Assembly (NCBI GenBank): GCA_902543295.1
Contig: CACBXW010000001.1
Coordinates: 62,001-126,000, forward strand
Reading direction: 5' to 3'
From: an uncultured Pelagibacteraceae bacterium
Lineage (GTDB): Bacteria > Pseudomonadota > Alphaproteobacteria > Pelagibacterales > Pelagibacteraceae
DNA length: 64,000 bases
The notes beneath the pieces are model-generated. The model made no database searches and was not told the origin of the DNA. It saw only the letters and a program-made list of their open reading frames with translations. The translations under genes were made by a program, and so were the position numbers. Below, in pieces: positions 40,193 to 48,143 of this stretch (positions within the stretch are counted from its first letter, which is position 1; each line of letters begins with the position of its first letter).

Positions 40193-40492
40193 TTATCCTA
40201 AATTTAATATTTGCTCGAGTTTTGCCATCATAATTACTTTTAAAACTGATTTACTAATATCTTTTAAAATTACTTTTTTTCCCAACTCATTCGCTTTTTG
40301 ATGACTCTCAATAAGAACAGAGATGCCGGATGAGTCCATATATTGAACTTCTTTTAAATTAAGATGAACTTCTTTCTTTGCCTCAATTAAAGGCATTATA
40401 ATTTCTTTTGCTTTTTCAGTTACATCCATGTCAATTTCACCATCAAGGTGAACAATGGATACATCTCCTTCTTCTGTAACTTTATATGACAT
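40193..40492 (-). CDS. STAS-domain anti-sigma factor antagonist (RsbV/SpoIIAA-like)
   Basis: In partner switching, the unphosphorylated STAS antagonist binds the RsbW-type kinase and releases its target; phosphorylation on a conserved serine breaks the contact and a PP2C phosphatase restores it. The 99 residues are one STAS domain: a first strand pair VSIVHLDGEIDM, then VQYMDSSGISVLIESH with Asp53 and the candidate phospho-sites Ser54/Ser55, then a C-terminal helix. It is the first gene of the two-gene operon with the kinase and diverges from the pilin genes over 141 bp. Confidence 0.92.
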   Translation of the reverse strand: MSYKVTEEGDVSIVHLDGEIDMDVTEKAKEIIMPLIEAKKEVHLNLKEVQYMDSSGISVLIESHQKANELGKKVILKDISKSVLKVIMMAKLEQILNLG

Positions 40493-40591
40493 AAATATTA
40501 ATATTTATTAAATTTCTTAGCTAAATCAACAAAAATGACCCAATTTGATTACTTTTAGAGTGTAGATATTGTCTTTTAAAATATATAAATT

Positions 40592-40607
40592 ATATGTATA
40601 TACATAT
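40592..40607. promoter_or_regulatory. Perfect 16-bp palindrome upstream of the first pilin gene
   Basis: ATATGTATATACATAT at 40592-40607 is a perfect dyad centred about 34 bp before the pilin ATG (40634), in the gap shared with the STAS-kinase operon. A TTGTCT box at 40569-40574 with TATGTA at 40593-40598 would be a plausible promoter overlapped by the palindrome, as expected for a repressor site. AT-rich DNA makes such palindromes commoner by chance. Confidence 0.35.
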
Positions 40608-40633
40608 TTTTATTTACGATAGGATAAACATTT

Positions 40634-41095
40634 ATGAAAAAAAATAATAAAGGTTTTACACTTATAGAATTATTAGTTGTTGTAGCAATTATTGGTATTT
40701 TAGCAGCAGTTGGAGTTGTTGCTTATTCTGGTTACACATCAGGAGCAAAAAAATCAGCAGTTAAATCTAATCAAGCAGCTATAGTTAAATACGTTGCAGC
40801 TGAGTTAAAAAAATGTGAGCTTGGTGAGACAAATGTAATGTCAAACAACTTAAAATGTGATGACAGAAAAAATGGCGGAGTAGTTGCCACAGGAGTTTCA
40901 AACGCATTAGGCACTGAATTTAAAAATCCATATAAAACATCTAAGTCTGCAATAACTTTAACAGCTTTTTCTGATTGCAAAGCAACAGGAAATGAAGGTG
41001 AAACTTATGTAACGGATGATGGAACTACAGTTCAGGTAAAATCGTGCACTAAAAAAGATGAAGACATCTTAACTGGTAACGTTACCATAGAATAA
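40634..41095 (+). CDS. pilA: Type IV pilin, first of a tandem pair
   Basis: This is a probable major or minor type IV pilin. The 153 residues have a very short leader, NNKG/FTLIELLVVVAIIGILAAVG, with the Glu5 needed for assembly and a standard hydrophobic N-helix, followed by a lollipop globular domain. Cysteines in KKCELG, LKCDDR, SDCKAT and KSCTKK could form two disulfides, the last pair resembling a D-region loop. An AGGA ribosome site (40621-40624) precedes the ATG. It is followed by a second pilin after 13 bp and lies opposite the partner-switching genes. Confidence 0.92.
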   Translation: MKKNNKGFTLIELLVVVAIIGILAAVGVVAYSGYTSGAKKSAVKSNQAAIVKYVAAELKKCELGETNVMSNNLKCDDRKNGGVVATGVSNALGTEFKNPYKTSKSAITLTAFSDCKATGNEGETYVTDDGTTVQVKSCTKKDEDILTGNVTIE

Positions 41096-41108
41096 TAAGA
41101 AATTTCTT

Positions 41109-41549
41109 ATGACAGCCAAAAGCAGGGGTTTTACACTCATTGAGCTTTTGGTTGTCGTAGCAATCTTAGGAATTATAGCTGCCATTGGAATAACAAGTTA
41201 TAATGGCTACGTTTCATCAACTAAGAAAAAATCAACTGAAAACGTTCTAAGACAAATAGCGCTAGCTCAAACCGAATTTTATTCTGACAATCAAATATAC
41301 TATTACGATAATACTGGTAATGACTGTACAGCTACAGTCACCACATCTCAATCAATAGAAACAGATTTATTGGGTGGTTCTAAAACAATAATAGATCCAA
41401 AAGATAAAAAAGCATTAAATGGATATTGGATTTGTATTTCTAATGATACTTCAGGTTTTAAAGCAAAAGCTATAGAAGAAAATAACCGTAGTGGCTGTAA
41501 AATAGAATTATTCGCTGATACTAGAGTTGAAAGAAATAAGAAGTGTTAG
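41109..41549 (+). CDS. Type IV pilin, second of a tandem pair
   Basis: The 146-residue pilin has the site AKSRG/FTLIELLVVVAILGIIAAIG with Glu5. The N-helix is nearly identical in style to the preceding pilin but the globular domain differs. It contains a pair of cysteines in NDCTAT and WICISN and a C-terminal pair, SGCKIE and a final Cys as the last residue (NKKC), typical of PilE/ComP-like pilins with a terminal disulfide loop. Which of the two is the major subunit cannot be told from sequence. The spacing suggests one transcript with its neighbour. Confidence 0.9.
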   Translation: MTAKSRGFTLIELLVVVAILGIIAAIGITSYNGYVSSTKKKSTENVLRQIALAQTEFYSDNQIYYYDNTGNDCTATVTTSQSIETDLLGGSKTIIDPKDKKALNGYWICISNDTSGFKAKAIEENNRSGCKIELFADTRVERNKKC

Positions 41550-41554
41550 TTTAA

Positions 41555-41803
41555 ATGAATTTAGAGCCAGTAAAAAAACTAATTTCTAATTTCATAAATT
41601 CTGAAACAACAAAAAATCAAAAAATTTATTACACACTCAGTTTAGGCTGGATAATATTTATCGGTTATTTAACCTGGTGGAATGGACTAAGGAATCCAAG
41701 TTTAGATAAAAGTTTTAGATGGGATGAGTGGATTTGGTTTGGATTAGTCCCTGCTTTATCACCTTATTTATTTTATTTTATCTGGAAGAAAAAAGACAAC
41801 TAA
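41555..41803 (+). CDS. Small membrane protein of unknown function after the pilins
   Basis: I do not recognise this 82-residue protein. It has a charged N terminus, a membrane segment at about 26-42 (YYTLSLGWIIFIGYLTWW), a polar loop with a conserved-looking RWDEWIWFG, and a second membrane segment (about 60-77) ending in KKKDN. The loop is Trp-rich. It begins 5 bp after the second pilin and precedes the promoter of the Amt-PP2C gene, so it is probably the last gene of the pilin transcript. No pilus role can be claimed from sequence. Confidence 0.75.
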   Translation: MNLEPVKKLISNFINSETTKNQKIYYTLSLGWIIFIGYLTWWNGLRNPSLDKSFRWDEWIWFGLVPALSPYLFYFIWKKKDN

Positions 41804-41811
41804 AACCTATT

Positions 41812-41840
41812 TTGAGCACCAGAATTATTTAATGTATAAT
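41812..41840 (+). promoter_or_regulatory. Sigma70-type promoter of the first Amt-PP2C gene
   Basis: TTGAGC (41812-41817), a 17-bp spacer and a perfect TATAAT (41835-41840) lie in the 64-bp gap before the Amt-PP2C gene. Transcription would start near 41847, giving a leader of about 20 bases, followed by an AAGGGA-like ribosome site. This is the best-formed promoter I saw in the window. Confidence 0.65.
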
Positions 41841-41867
41841 CTTTTAATATTAACCTAAGGGATAAAG

Positions 41868-44018
41868 ATGGAGAACGTCAATTTGGAATCAGTAAAATCA
41901 TTTGTTGATACCCTTTGGGTTATAGATTGCGCAATTCTTGTTTTCATTATGCAAGCAGGTTTTATGTGTATGGAAACTGGTCTTTCAAGACATAAAAATA
42001 GTATTAATGTTGCTCTTAAAAATGCTGCTGACTTTGGTCTTGCGGTTGTAATTTTTTGGCTATTTGGTTTTGGTTTGATGTTTGGAAAAAGTTTTAATGG
42101 CTATTTTGGAACTGATTTATTCTTTTTTAAAACTGATCAGGCCGAATACATGACATATTTTGTATTCCAAGCAATGTTTGTTGCAACAGCAGCAACAATT
42201 GTATCAGGCGCTGTTGCTGAAAGAATGAAATTTAATGGATATTTAATAATTACAATTATTGCTACCGGAATTATATATCCAATTGTTGGTCATTGGGCAT
42301 GGTCTTCGAGTTATTTAAATAATATCGATGCAACAAGGCAATTACTTGCTGTTACTGGACAAGTTAAAACTACAGGTTGGTTGACAGATATTGGATTTGT
42401 AGATTTTGCTGGAAGCACAATAGTTCATTCTGTTGGAGGATGGATTGCTTTATCAGCTGTTTTAATTTTAGGGCCCAGAATAGGAAAATATTCAGATGCA
42501 AACAAAGGAAAATTCACAGGATCAAGTTTCCCTTTAGCAGTTTTGGGAACTTTAATTTTATGGTTTGGATGGTTTGGTTTTAATGGTGGAAGTAATGGAG
42601 CTATGGATGAAGCAGTTCCATTAATTTTAATTAATACATTTCTTGCTGCTTCTTTTGGTTTATTAACAGGTCTTGGAATTTCATTTGCATTATTTAAAAA
42701 ACCAGATCCTTACTATGTAATCCTTGGACCACTCGCAGGTTTAGTTGCAATCACGGCAGGATGTAATTCAATGACATCAGTGACTTCAATCTTTGTTGGA
42801 ATTATAGGAGCAGTGGTTGCAATTTTTGTAAATGAATTTTTAAATAAATTTGAAATAGATGATGTTGTTGGAGCAGTACCTGTTCATTTGGCAGCAGGGG
42901 TTTGGGGCACTATTGCAGTTGGGTTATTTAGTGACCTTGAAATACTTGGAACTGGATTAACAAGATTAGAACAAATCAAAGCACAATTTATTGGAATTGT
43001 TTCGATCGGTGTATTCTCGTTTTTTGGTTCATATATTTTATTAAAAATTTTAAATTATTTTTATCCATTAAGAGTTAGTCCGCTACATGAAGAATTAGGT
43101 TTGAATATTGCTGAGCATAATGCAACTTCTGTAGAACACGATTTAATTACAATTTTAGAAAAACAGTCTGAGTCTGGTGATTTAACAATCAGAGGTCCAC
43201 AAGATCCATTCACTGCAGGAGGTGTTATTGGACTTTATTACAACAGATTGATGAGCAAATTAGAAACTAGTGAAGCTGAAAAGAAAGTATGGAGAGATAG
43301 AATTTCAAACGAAGTAAAACTTGCAGTAAAAGTTCAAGAAAACTTTTTACCAAAGAGGAATTTAGAAAATTACCCTGTGCACGGAATTAATATCGCTGCT
43401 AGAGAAGTTTCAGGAGACTTCTTTAGTTTTTATCCTCACAATGATAGCGTTTACTTTATTATTGCAGATGTTGCGGGTAAAGGAATTCATGCAGGAATGG
43501 TGATGGCAAAAGCATCAACTCTATTTGAAATAATGTCTAGAGATCAAGTAGATCCGGATGAAATGATGTTTCATATGAATAATGATCTGTTTTTAACTAA
43601 AACCGGTGGCATGTTTGTTACTAGTATATTAGGAGAATATAATATGAGGACAGATGAATTAAGATGGGTAAATGGCGGTCATCAGCCAGCTTTAATCAGA
43701 TCATCATCTGGAAATTATGAGCAATTTGAAAGTAATTCTCCACCAATGGGTGTAATACTTCAAAAGGATAAGTCAGTCTATAAAACTCACAAAGTTAAGC
43801 TAGAAAATAAAAGGTTTTGCGCTTTCACTGATGGTTTATCCGAAAGCTTAAATAGCTCAGGTGAGGAAATAGGAATAGATGGATCAATTCAAATAATTGA
43901 GAAAAACTTCAATATGGACATAAAAAAACAACTAAATGAAATCACAAAAGAAGTAGTTAAAGTTGCAGGTGAAAATAAATTAAGTGATGATTTAACGTTA
44001 ATTTCGATTGGAAAATAA
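41868..44018 (+). CDS. amt: Ammonium transporter fused to PP2C/SpoIIE phosphatase (first copy)
   Basis: This 716-residue protein joins an Amt channel to a cytoplasmic phosphatase, so it could transport or sense ammonium and signal by dephosphorylation. The Amt domain (about 15-400, eleven membrane segments) has the family signature DFAGSTIVHSVGGW with twin-His partners His187 and His340 and the conserved FQAMFVATAATIVSGAVAER. A linker (about 405-490, HEELGLNIAEHN) leads to a PP2C domain with metal residues Asp517 (SGDFF), Asp534 (ADVAGKG), Asp655 (TDGLSE) and Asp708 (DDLTLI). Both halves thus look functional. No glnK is adjacent. A paralogue follows at 44436. Confidence 0.95.
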   Translation: MENVNLESVKSFVDTLWVIDCAILVFIMQAGFMCMETGLSRHKNSINVALKNAADFGLAVVIFWLFGFGLMFGKSFNGYFGTDLFFFKTDQAEYMTYFVFQAMFVATAATIVSGAVAERMKFNGYLIITIIATGIIYPIVGHWAWSSSYLNNIDATRQLLAVTGQVKTTGWLTDIGFVDFAGSTIVHSVGGWIALSAVLILGPRIGKYSDANKGKFTGSSFPLAVLGTLILWFGWFGFNGGSNGAMDEAVPLILINTFLAASFGLLTGLGISFALFKKPDPYYVILGPLAGLVAITAGCNSMTSVTSIFVGIIGAVVAIFVNEFLNKFEIDDVVGAVPVHLAAGVWGTIAVGLFSDLEILGTGLTRLEQIKAQFIGIVSIGVFSFFGSYILLKILNYFYPLRVSPLHEELGLNIAEHNATSVEHDLITILEKQSESGDLTIRGPQDPFTAGGVIGLYYNRLMSKLETSEAEKKVWRDRISNEVKLAVKVQENFLPKRNLENYPVHGINIAAREVSGDFFSFYPHNDSVYFIIADVAGKGIHAGMVMAKASTLFEIMSRDQVDPDEMMFHMNNDLFLTKTGGMFVTSILGEYNMRTDELRWVNGGHQPALIRSSSGNYEQFESNSPPMGVILQKDKSVYKTHKVKLENKRFCAFTDGLSESLNSSGEEIGIDGSIQIIEKNFNMDIKKQLNEITKEVVKVAGENKLSDDLTLISIGK

Positions 44019-44095
44019 TTTCCCCATTTTGATCTAATTTATTTTGTATGTTTTTTGTATAAATGATACGATTTATAAAAAACAATAAGGAAATT

Positions 44096-44425
44096 ATGTT
44101 TAAAAAAATAGTCTTAACTATAGGTTTTCTATTATTTAGCACTAACTTATTTGCAGCCCAAACGCAAATCGCACAAGTAAATGGTATGATATGTATCAAG
44201 TGTCAAAAAATGGTCACTGAAGCATTACAAAAGGCTTGTCCTGATGCTACAGTTAATGTTTCTTGGCCAGAAGGGGTTGCAGTATCTACTTTTGCAGATA
44301 AATCAAATTTATCTGAGGATGAATATAAAAATGCAATTTTAGGTACTGGATTTGAAGTAGTTAAAGTAATTAGTGTTGATGGCATAATTACAGACGCTGA
44401 AGAAGCAAGAAAACTTATAGATTAA
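44096..44425 (+). CDS. Periplasmic heavy-metal-associated (HMA) domain protein
   Basis: This is a small secreted metal-binding protein of the HMA/CopZ-MerP fold. From the ATG at 44096 it has 109 residues. A signal peptide (about 1-20, ending LFAA) precedes an HMA domain with the metal motif GMICIKCQK (Cys33, Cys36). An AAGGAAATT ribosome site supports this start; an in-frame ATG at 44063 would add eleven residues before the signal peptide. It sits between the two Amt-PP2C genes, 77 bp after the first and 10 bp before the second, so it may be co-transcribed with the latter. The metal (Cu, Hg or other) is not predictable. Confidence 0.82.
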   Translation: MFKKIVLTIGFLLFSTNLFAAQTQIAQVNGMICIKCQKMVTEALQKACPDATVNVSWPEGVAVSTFADKSNLSEDEYKNAILGTGFEVVKVISVDGIITDAEEARKLID

Positions 44426-44435
44426 AAAAAATTTT

Positions 44436-46673
44436 ATGACTGTAGCTGAACTCCAAATTTTGGTTGATAAGCTACAGTCTAAAATAAGTCAGTTAGAGCT
44501 CACAAGTAAAGGAGCTATCAAAGCAACAGAGTTTAGATTAGAAGCTGTACTACAAGCGAATTTAGATACATTTTGGTTATTAATTTGCGCTATTTTAGTT
44601 TTCTTGATGCAGGCTGGATTTATGTGTTTAGAATCTGGTTTATCAAGAAGCAAGAATAGCATTAACGTTGCTCTTAAAAATATTACAGATTTTGGAATAG
44701 CCGTAGTTACTTTTTGGGCCTTTGGTTTTGCATTAATGTATGGAACCAGTGTGATGGGCTTGTTTGGTAATAAATTTTATTTTTTTACAACTAAGGTTGC
44801 TGGTTATCAAACATATTTTGTATTTCAGGCAATGTTTGTTGCAACAGCAGCAACTATCATATCCGGAGCTGTTGCTGAGAGGCTTAGATTTTTCTCATAC
44901 GTAATAATTACTTTTATAACTTCAGGAATTTTATACCCAATAGTAGGCCATTGGGCGTGGGCTTTTGATTTTACGAATCCAACAGTAAAATTTGGTTGGC
45001 TTGGTAAGATGGGTTATTTAGACTTTGCTGGTGCATCTGTTGTTCATTCTGTTGGAGGTTGGGTGGCATTATCAATATTACTCATTATTGGAAGTAGAAC
45101 AGGTAGATTTAGAAAAGATAAAGATAAAAAATTGTTTCAAGGAAGTAACACACCAATTGCTGCTCTTGGTGCTTTAATTTTATGGTTCGGTTGGTTTGGA
45201 TTTAATGGTGGCGCAAATGGAGCAATGGATTTAAAAATTCCATTGATATTAATTAATACCTTTTTATCAGCATCATTTGGTTTAATCTTTTCTAGTGCGA
45301 TGGGTATTATTGTAATGAAAAAACCAGAGCCATTATTTATGATTACAGGTCCTTTGGCTGGTTTAGTTTCGATTACAGCAAGTTGCGCTTATGTTAATCC
45401 ATCGGAGGCAATATATATCGGAGCAATTGGAGGAATATTATCAGGCTCAACAATTATTTTATTAGAGAAGTTAAAAATTGATGATGTTGTTAGTGCTATA
45501 CCTGTTCATCTAGTAGGAGGTATGTGGGGAACTATATCAGTTGCGATATTTGGTGATTTCGAAATGATGGGATTAGATAAAACAAGATTAGAACAATTAA
45601 CAATTCAAATCATAGGAACATTTAGCATTGGTGGATTTTGCTTTTTTGCTTCATACATAATTTTTAAATCTATAAATTATATTTATCCACTTCGAGTAGG
45701 TAAAATCCAAGAGGAGCTTGGTTTAAATATATCAGAACACAACGCATCAACAGATACTCACGAATTACTCGAAGTACTAACCAATCAAGCAAAAACCGAA
45801 GATTATTCATTAAGAGCTCCCCAAGATCCATTTACTGATAGTGGTATTATTGGTACCCAATACAATTTTTTGATGGAAAAATTAGAACAAAGTGAAAAGC
45901 AAAAAAATAAATGGAAAAACAGAGTTTCATCTGAAATTAAATTAGCAATGAATGTGCAGAAACGTTTAATGCCAAATAGAGATTTGTCTAATTATCCAAT
46001 TTATGGACTAAATATTCCAGCCAGAGAAATTTCAGGAGATTTTTATGATTTTTATTTACATGATGATCTTGTTTACTTCACATTGTCAGATGTTTCTGGC
46101 AAAGGAGTTAATGCTGGTATGGTTATGGCTAAGGCAATTACTTTATTTAAAATTTTTTCTAGATTAAAATTTAAACCTAATGAAATTCTTCTTGAAATGA
46201 ACAATGATTTGAATGAAACTAATCCGCCAGGCACCTTTATAACCTCAATAGTCGGATGCTATAATATTAAAACAGACATTATTGAAATTGCAAATGCAGG
46301 TCATCAACCAGCTTTGTTGAGAAAAGGAAAGGATTTTGTTGAATATTCATCTTCCTCTACTCCTCTTGCAATAGTCAAACATAAAAATGAAAATGTTTAT
46401 AAGCTAGATACTTTTAAATTAGATGGAGGAAGAATATATTGTTTTACTGATGGTTTTTCAGAATGTATGGACGAAAATAAAAAAGAAATAGGTATTGATG
46501 GAGTTAAGAAACTTTTACTTAATCATCAAAATTCTTCTTTACAAAAAGAACTTGAAAATTCTACAGAGGAAATAAGACTTAAAAGTCTCAAAAAAGATTA
46601 CAAAGAGACTGGTATAAAAGCAAATAACGATATACTTGATGATGATTTAACTATCATTGGAATTGGGCATTGA
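44436..46673 (+). CDS. amt: Ammonium transporter fused to PP2C/SpoIIE phosphatase (second copy)
   Basis: This is a 745-residue paralogue of the preceding fusion. It adds about 40 N-terminal residues predicted to be helical (VAELQILVDKLQSKISQLEL) before the Amt domain, which may lie outside the channel as an extra sensor or oligomerisation element. The Amt part shows DFAGASVVHSVGGW and twin histidines His204 and His358. The linker LGLNISEHNAS leads to a PP2C domain with SGDFYDF, SDVSGKG, TDGFSE and DDLTII, so all metal aspartates are kept. The tail between IGIDG and DDLTII is about 15 residues longer than in the first copy. It starts 10 bp after the HMA gene. A decayed relic of a similar tail follows. 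Confidence 0.95.
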   Translation: MTVAELQILVDKLQSKISQLELTSKGAIKATEFRLEAVLQANLDTFWLLICAILVFLMQAGFMCLESGLSRSKNSINVALKNITDFGIAVVTFWAFGFALMYGTSVMGLFGNKFYFFTTKVAGYQTYFVFQAMFVATAATIISGAVAERLRFFSYVIITFITSGILYPIVGHWAWAFDFTNPTVKFGWLGKMGYLDFAGASVVHSVGGWVALSILLIIGSRTGRFRKDKDKKLFQGSNTPIAALGALILWFGWFGFNGGANGAMDLKIPLILINTFLSASFGLIFSSAMGIIVMKKPEPLFMITGPLAGLVSITASCAYVNPSEAIYIGAIGGILSGSTIILLEKLKIDDVVSAIPVHLVGGMWGTISVAIFGDFEMMGLDKTRLEQLTIQIIGTFSIGGFCFFASYIIFKSINYIYPLRVGKIQEELGLNISEHNASTDTHELLEVLTNQAKTEDYSLRAPQDPFTDSGIIGTQYNFLMEKLEQSEKQKNKWKNRVSSEIKLAMNVQKRLMPNRDLSNYPIYGLNIPAREISGDFYDFYLHDDLVYFTLSDVSGKGVNAGMVMAKAITLFKIFSRLKFKPNEILLEMNNDLNETNPPGTFITSIVGCYNIKTDIIEIANAGHQPALLRKGKDFVEYSSSSTPLAIVKHKNENVYKLDTFKLDGGRIYCFTDGFSECMDENKKEIGIDGVKKLLLNHQNSSLQKELENSTEEIRLKSLKKDYKETGIKANNDILDDDLTIIGIGH

Positions 46674-46801
46674 AAATTATAGAGCAAAATTTTAATACAG
46701 ATTCTAACAAACAACTATCAGATATATCAAATAAGGTAATTAATACAGTTGTGGATAATTAGCTAAGTGACAACCTAACCCTAATTTCTATAGGCAATTA
46801 A
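46673..46801 (+). pseudogene. Relic of a third Amt-PP2C C terminus
   Basis: Reading from 46673 in a frame two bases off that of the preceding gene gives KIIEQNFNTDSNKQLSD, then further residues to an in-frame TAG (46760-46762), then LSDNLTLISIGN and a TAA (46799-46801). This aligns without gaps to the last 42 residues of the first Amt-PP2C protein (about 23 identities by eye). It matches that copy better than the second copy, which it directly follows. It looks like the leftover 3' end of a duplicated fusion gene. It cannot be expressed as such. Confidence 0.8.
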
Positions 46802-46873
46802 GAATTTAAGTAAAATAAACCCGCGATCAAATATCATATATAATAACTATTTCTTTGAAAATATATTATAAAC

Positions 46874-48115
46874 GTGGATGAAAAAAATCTGAAAATTGGA
46901 ATTATTGGCGCCGGTATACAAGGTGTTTGCAATGCTTTATTTCTTCAAAAAAAAGGTTTTCAGGTTACACTTTTTGATAGAGAAGAGCCCGGCAGTGCAG
47001 CATCATATGGAAATGCTGGCCACTTTTCTCCTTATGCGTCCGTTCCTTTAAACAGACCAGATGTTATAGCAGATGTTCCTTCGATGTTAATTAGTTCAAG
47101 AGGACCTCTAGCTTTAAAGTGGAACTATGTGCCAAAGATGATCCCTTGGTTTGCAAGATTTATATTAAATTGTAGACAAGAAAAAATGATGCATACTGCT
47201 AAAAATATGCACCAAATTTTAGATCAGTCTTTGCCGGCATTCGATGAATTATTTGACGAAATTGATTTAGAAGGATTAGTTGAAAATAATGGCATTCTTT
47301 ATGTTTGGACTGATCAAAATATGAAAAGTAGAGAACTAGAAATTAGAATAAGAGATCAGCTTGGTGTGAAGCAACAACTAGTAAATAAAAAAGAAATTCA
47401 TGATTTAGAACCCAATTTAAAACCATTTTATCATGGTGGGGTTTTTTATGATTATGCAAGGCATGCAAGGAATCCAAGAAAAATTTTAATTAAATTGTTT
47501 GAGAACTTTGTAAACAGAGGTGGAAAATTTTTAAAATTAAATATTCAAGATATAGATTTTGATGAAGAAAAGCCTGTTTTAAGAACAGAAACACAAAGAT
47601 TTATCTTTGATAAACTAGTTATTGCATGTGGAGCATTTTCAAAAAGATTAACTGATAAATTACATGAAAATATTCCTTTAGATACCGAAAGAGGATATCA
47701 CGTTCATTTTAAAGACTATGATCATTTAATTTCAAGACCCATTGTTTATGCAAATAGAGGTTTTGGAATGACACCAATGGAACAAGGATTGCGTGTTGTT
47801 GGAACAGTAGAATTTGGAGGTTTGGAAAACTCTCCATCTAAATCGAGAATAAAAAACTTGATATTAAACGCAAAAGATATGTTAGATGGGTTACCAGAAC
47901 ATAAAGATGAGTGGCTTGGTTTTAGACCAACATTACCAGATTTTCTACCAGTTATTGGGCCTTCAAAAAACTATAAAAATGTTTTTTATTCTTTTGGTCA
48001 CCATCATTTAGGTTGGACACTTGGTGCTATTTCAGGAAAAATTATATCTAAAATGATTTCAGGGGAGAACACCAACTTAGATTTACAACCATATAGCTCA
48101 ATAAGGTTTAGTTAA
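46874..48115 (+). CDS. dadA: FAD-dependent D-amino-acid dehydrogenase-like oxidoreductase
   Basis: This is a DAO-family flavoprotein that probably deaminates a D-amino acid or related amine or hydroxy acid and passes electrons to the respiratory chain. The 413 residues start at a GTG. The dinucleotide fold is GIIGAGIQGVCNALFL (residues about 8-23), followed by the DadA-type region GSAASYGNAGHFSPYAS. The C terminus has the second FAD contact, GFRPTLPDFLPVIGPSK and the FGHHHLGWTLGAISG motif. True DadA is one possibility; other members of the same group act on hydroxyproline or sarcosine-like substrates, so substrate is unsettled. It is separate from the Amt genes by the relic region. Confidence 0.82.
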   Translation: MDEKNLKIGIIGAGIQGVCNALFLQKKGFQVTLFDREEPGSAASYGNAGHFSPYASVPLNRPDVIADVPSMLISSRGPLALKWNYVPKMIPWFARFILNCRQEKMMHTAKNMHQILDQSLPAFDELFDEIDLEGLVENNGILYVWTDQNMKSRELEIRIRDQLGVKQQLVNKKEIHDLEPNLKPFYHGGVFYDYARHARNPRKILIKLFENFVNRGGKFLKLNIQDIDFDEEKPVLRTETQRFIFDKLVIACGAFSKRLTDKLHENIPLDTERGYHVHFKDYDHLISRPIVYANRGFGMTPMEQGLRVVGTVEFGGLENSPSKSRIKNLILNAKDMLDGLPEHKDEWLGFRPTLPDFLPVIGPSKNYKNVFYSFGHHHLGWTLGAISGKIISKMISGENTNLDLQPYSSIRFS

Positions 48116-48143
48116 AAATCCTTTTTTATAGTAATCTAAACCG

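Noticed and set aside
42377..42583. 68-codon plus-strand frame inside the first Amt-PP2C gene
   Set aside because: Overlaps the most conserved part of the Amt domain in another frame, with no motif of its own.
44063..44095. Upstream ATG for the HMA protein
   Set aside because: It would put eleven polar residues in front of the signal peptide, while the ATG at 44096 has a good AAGGA site.
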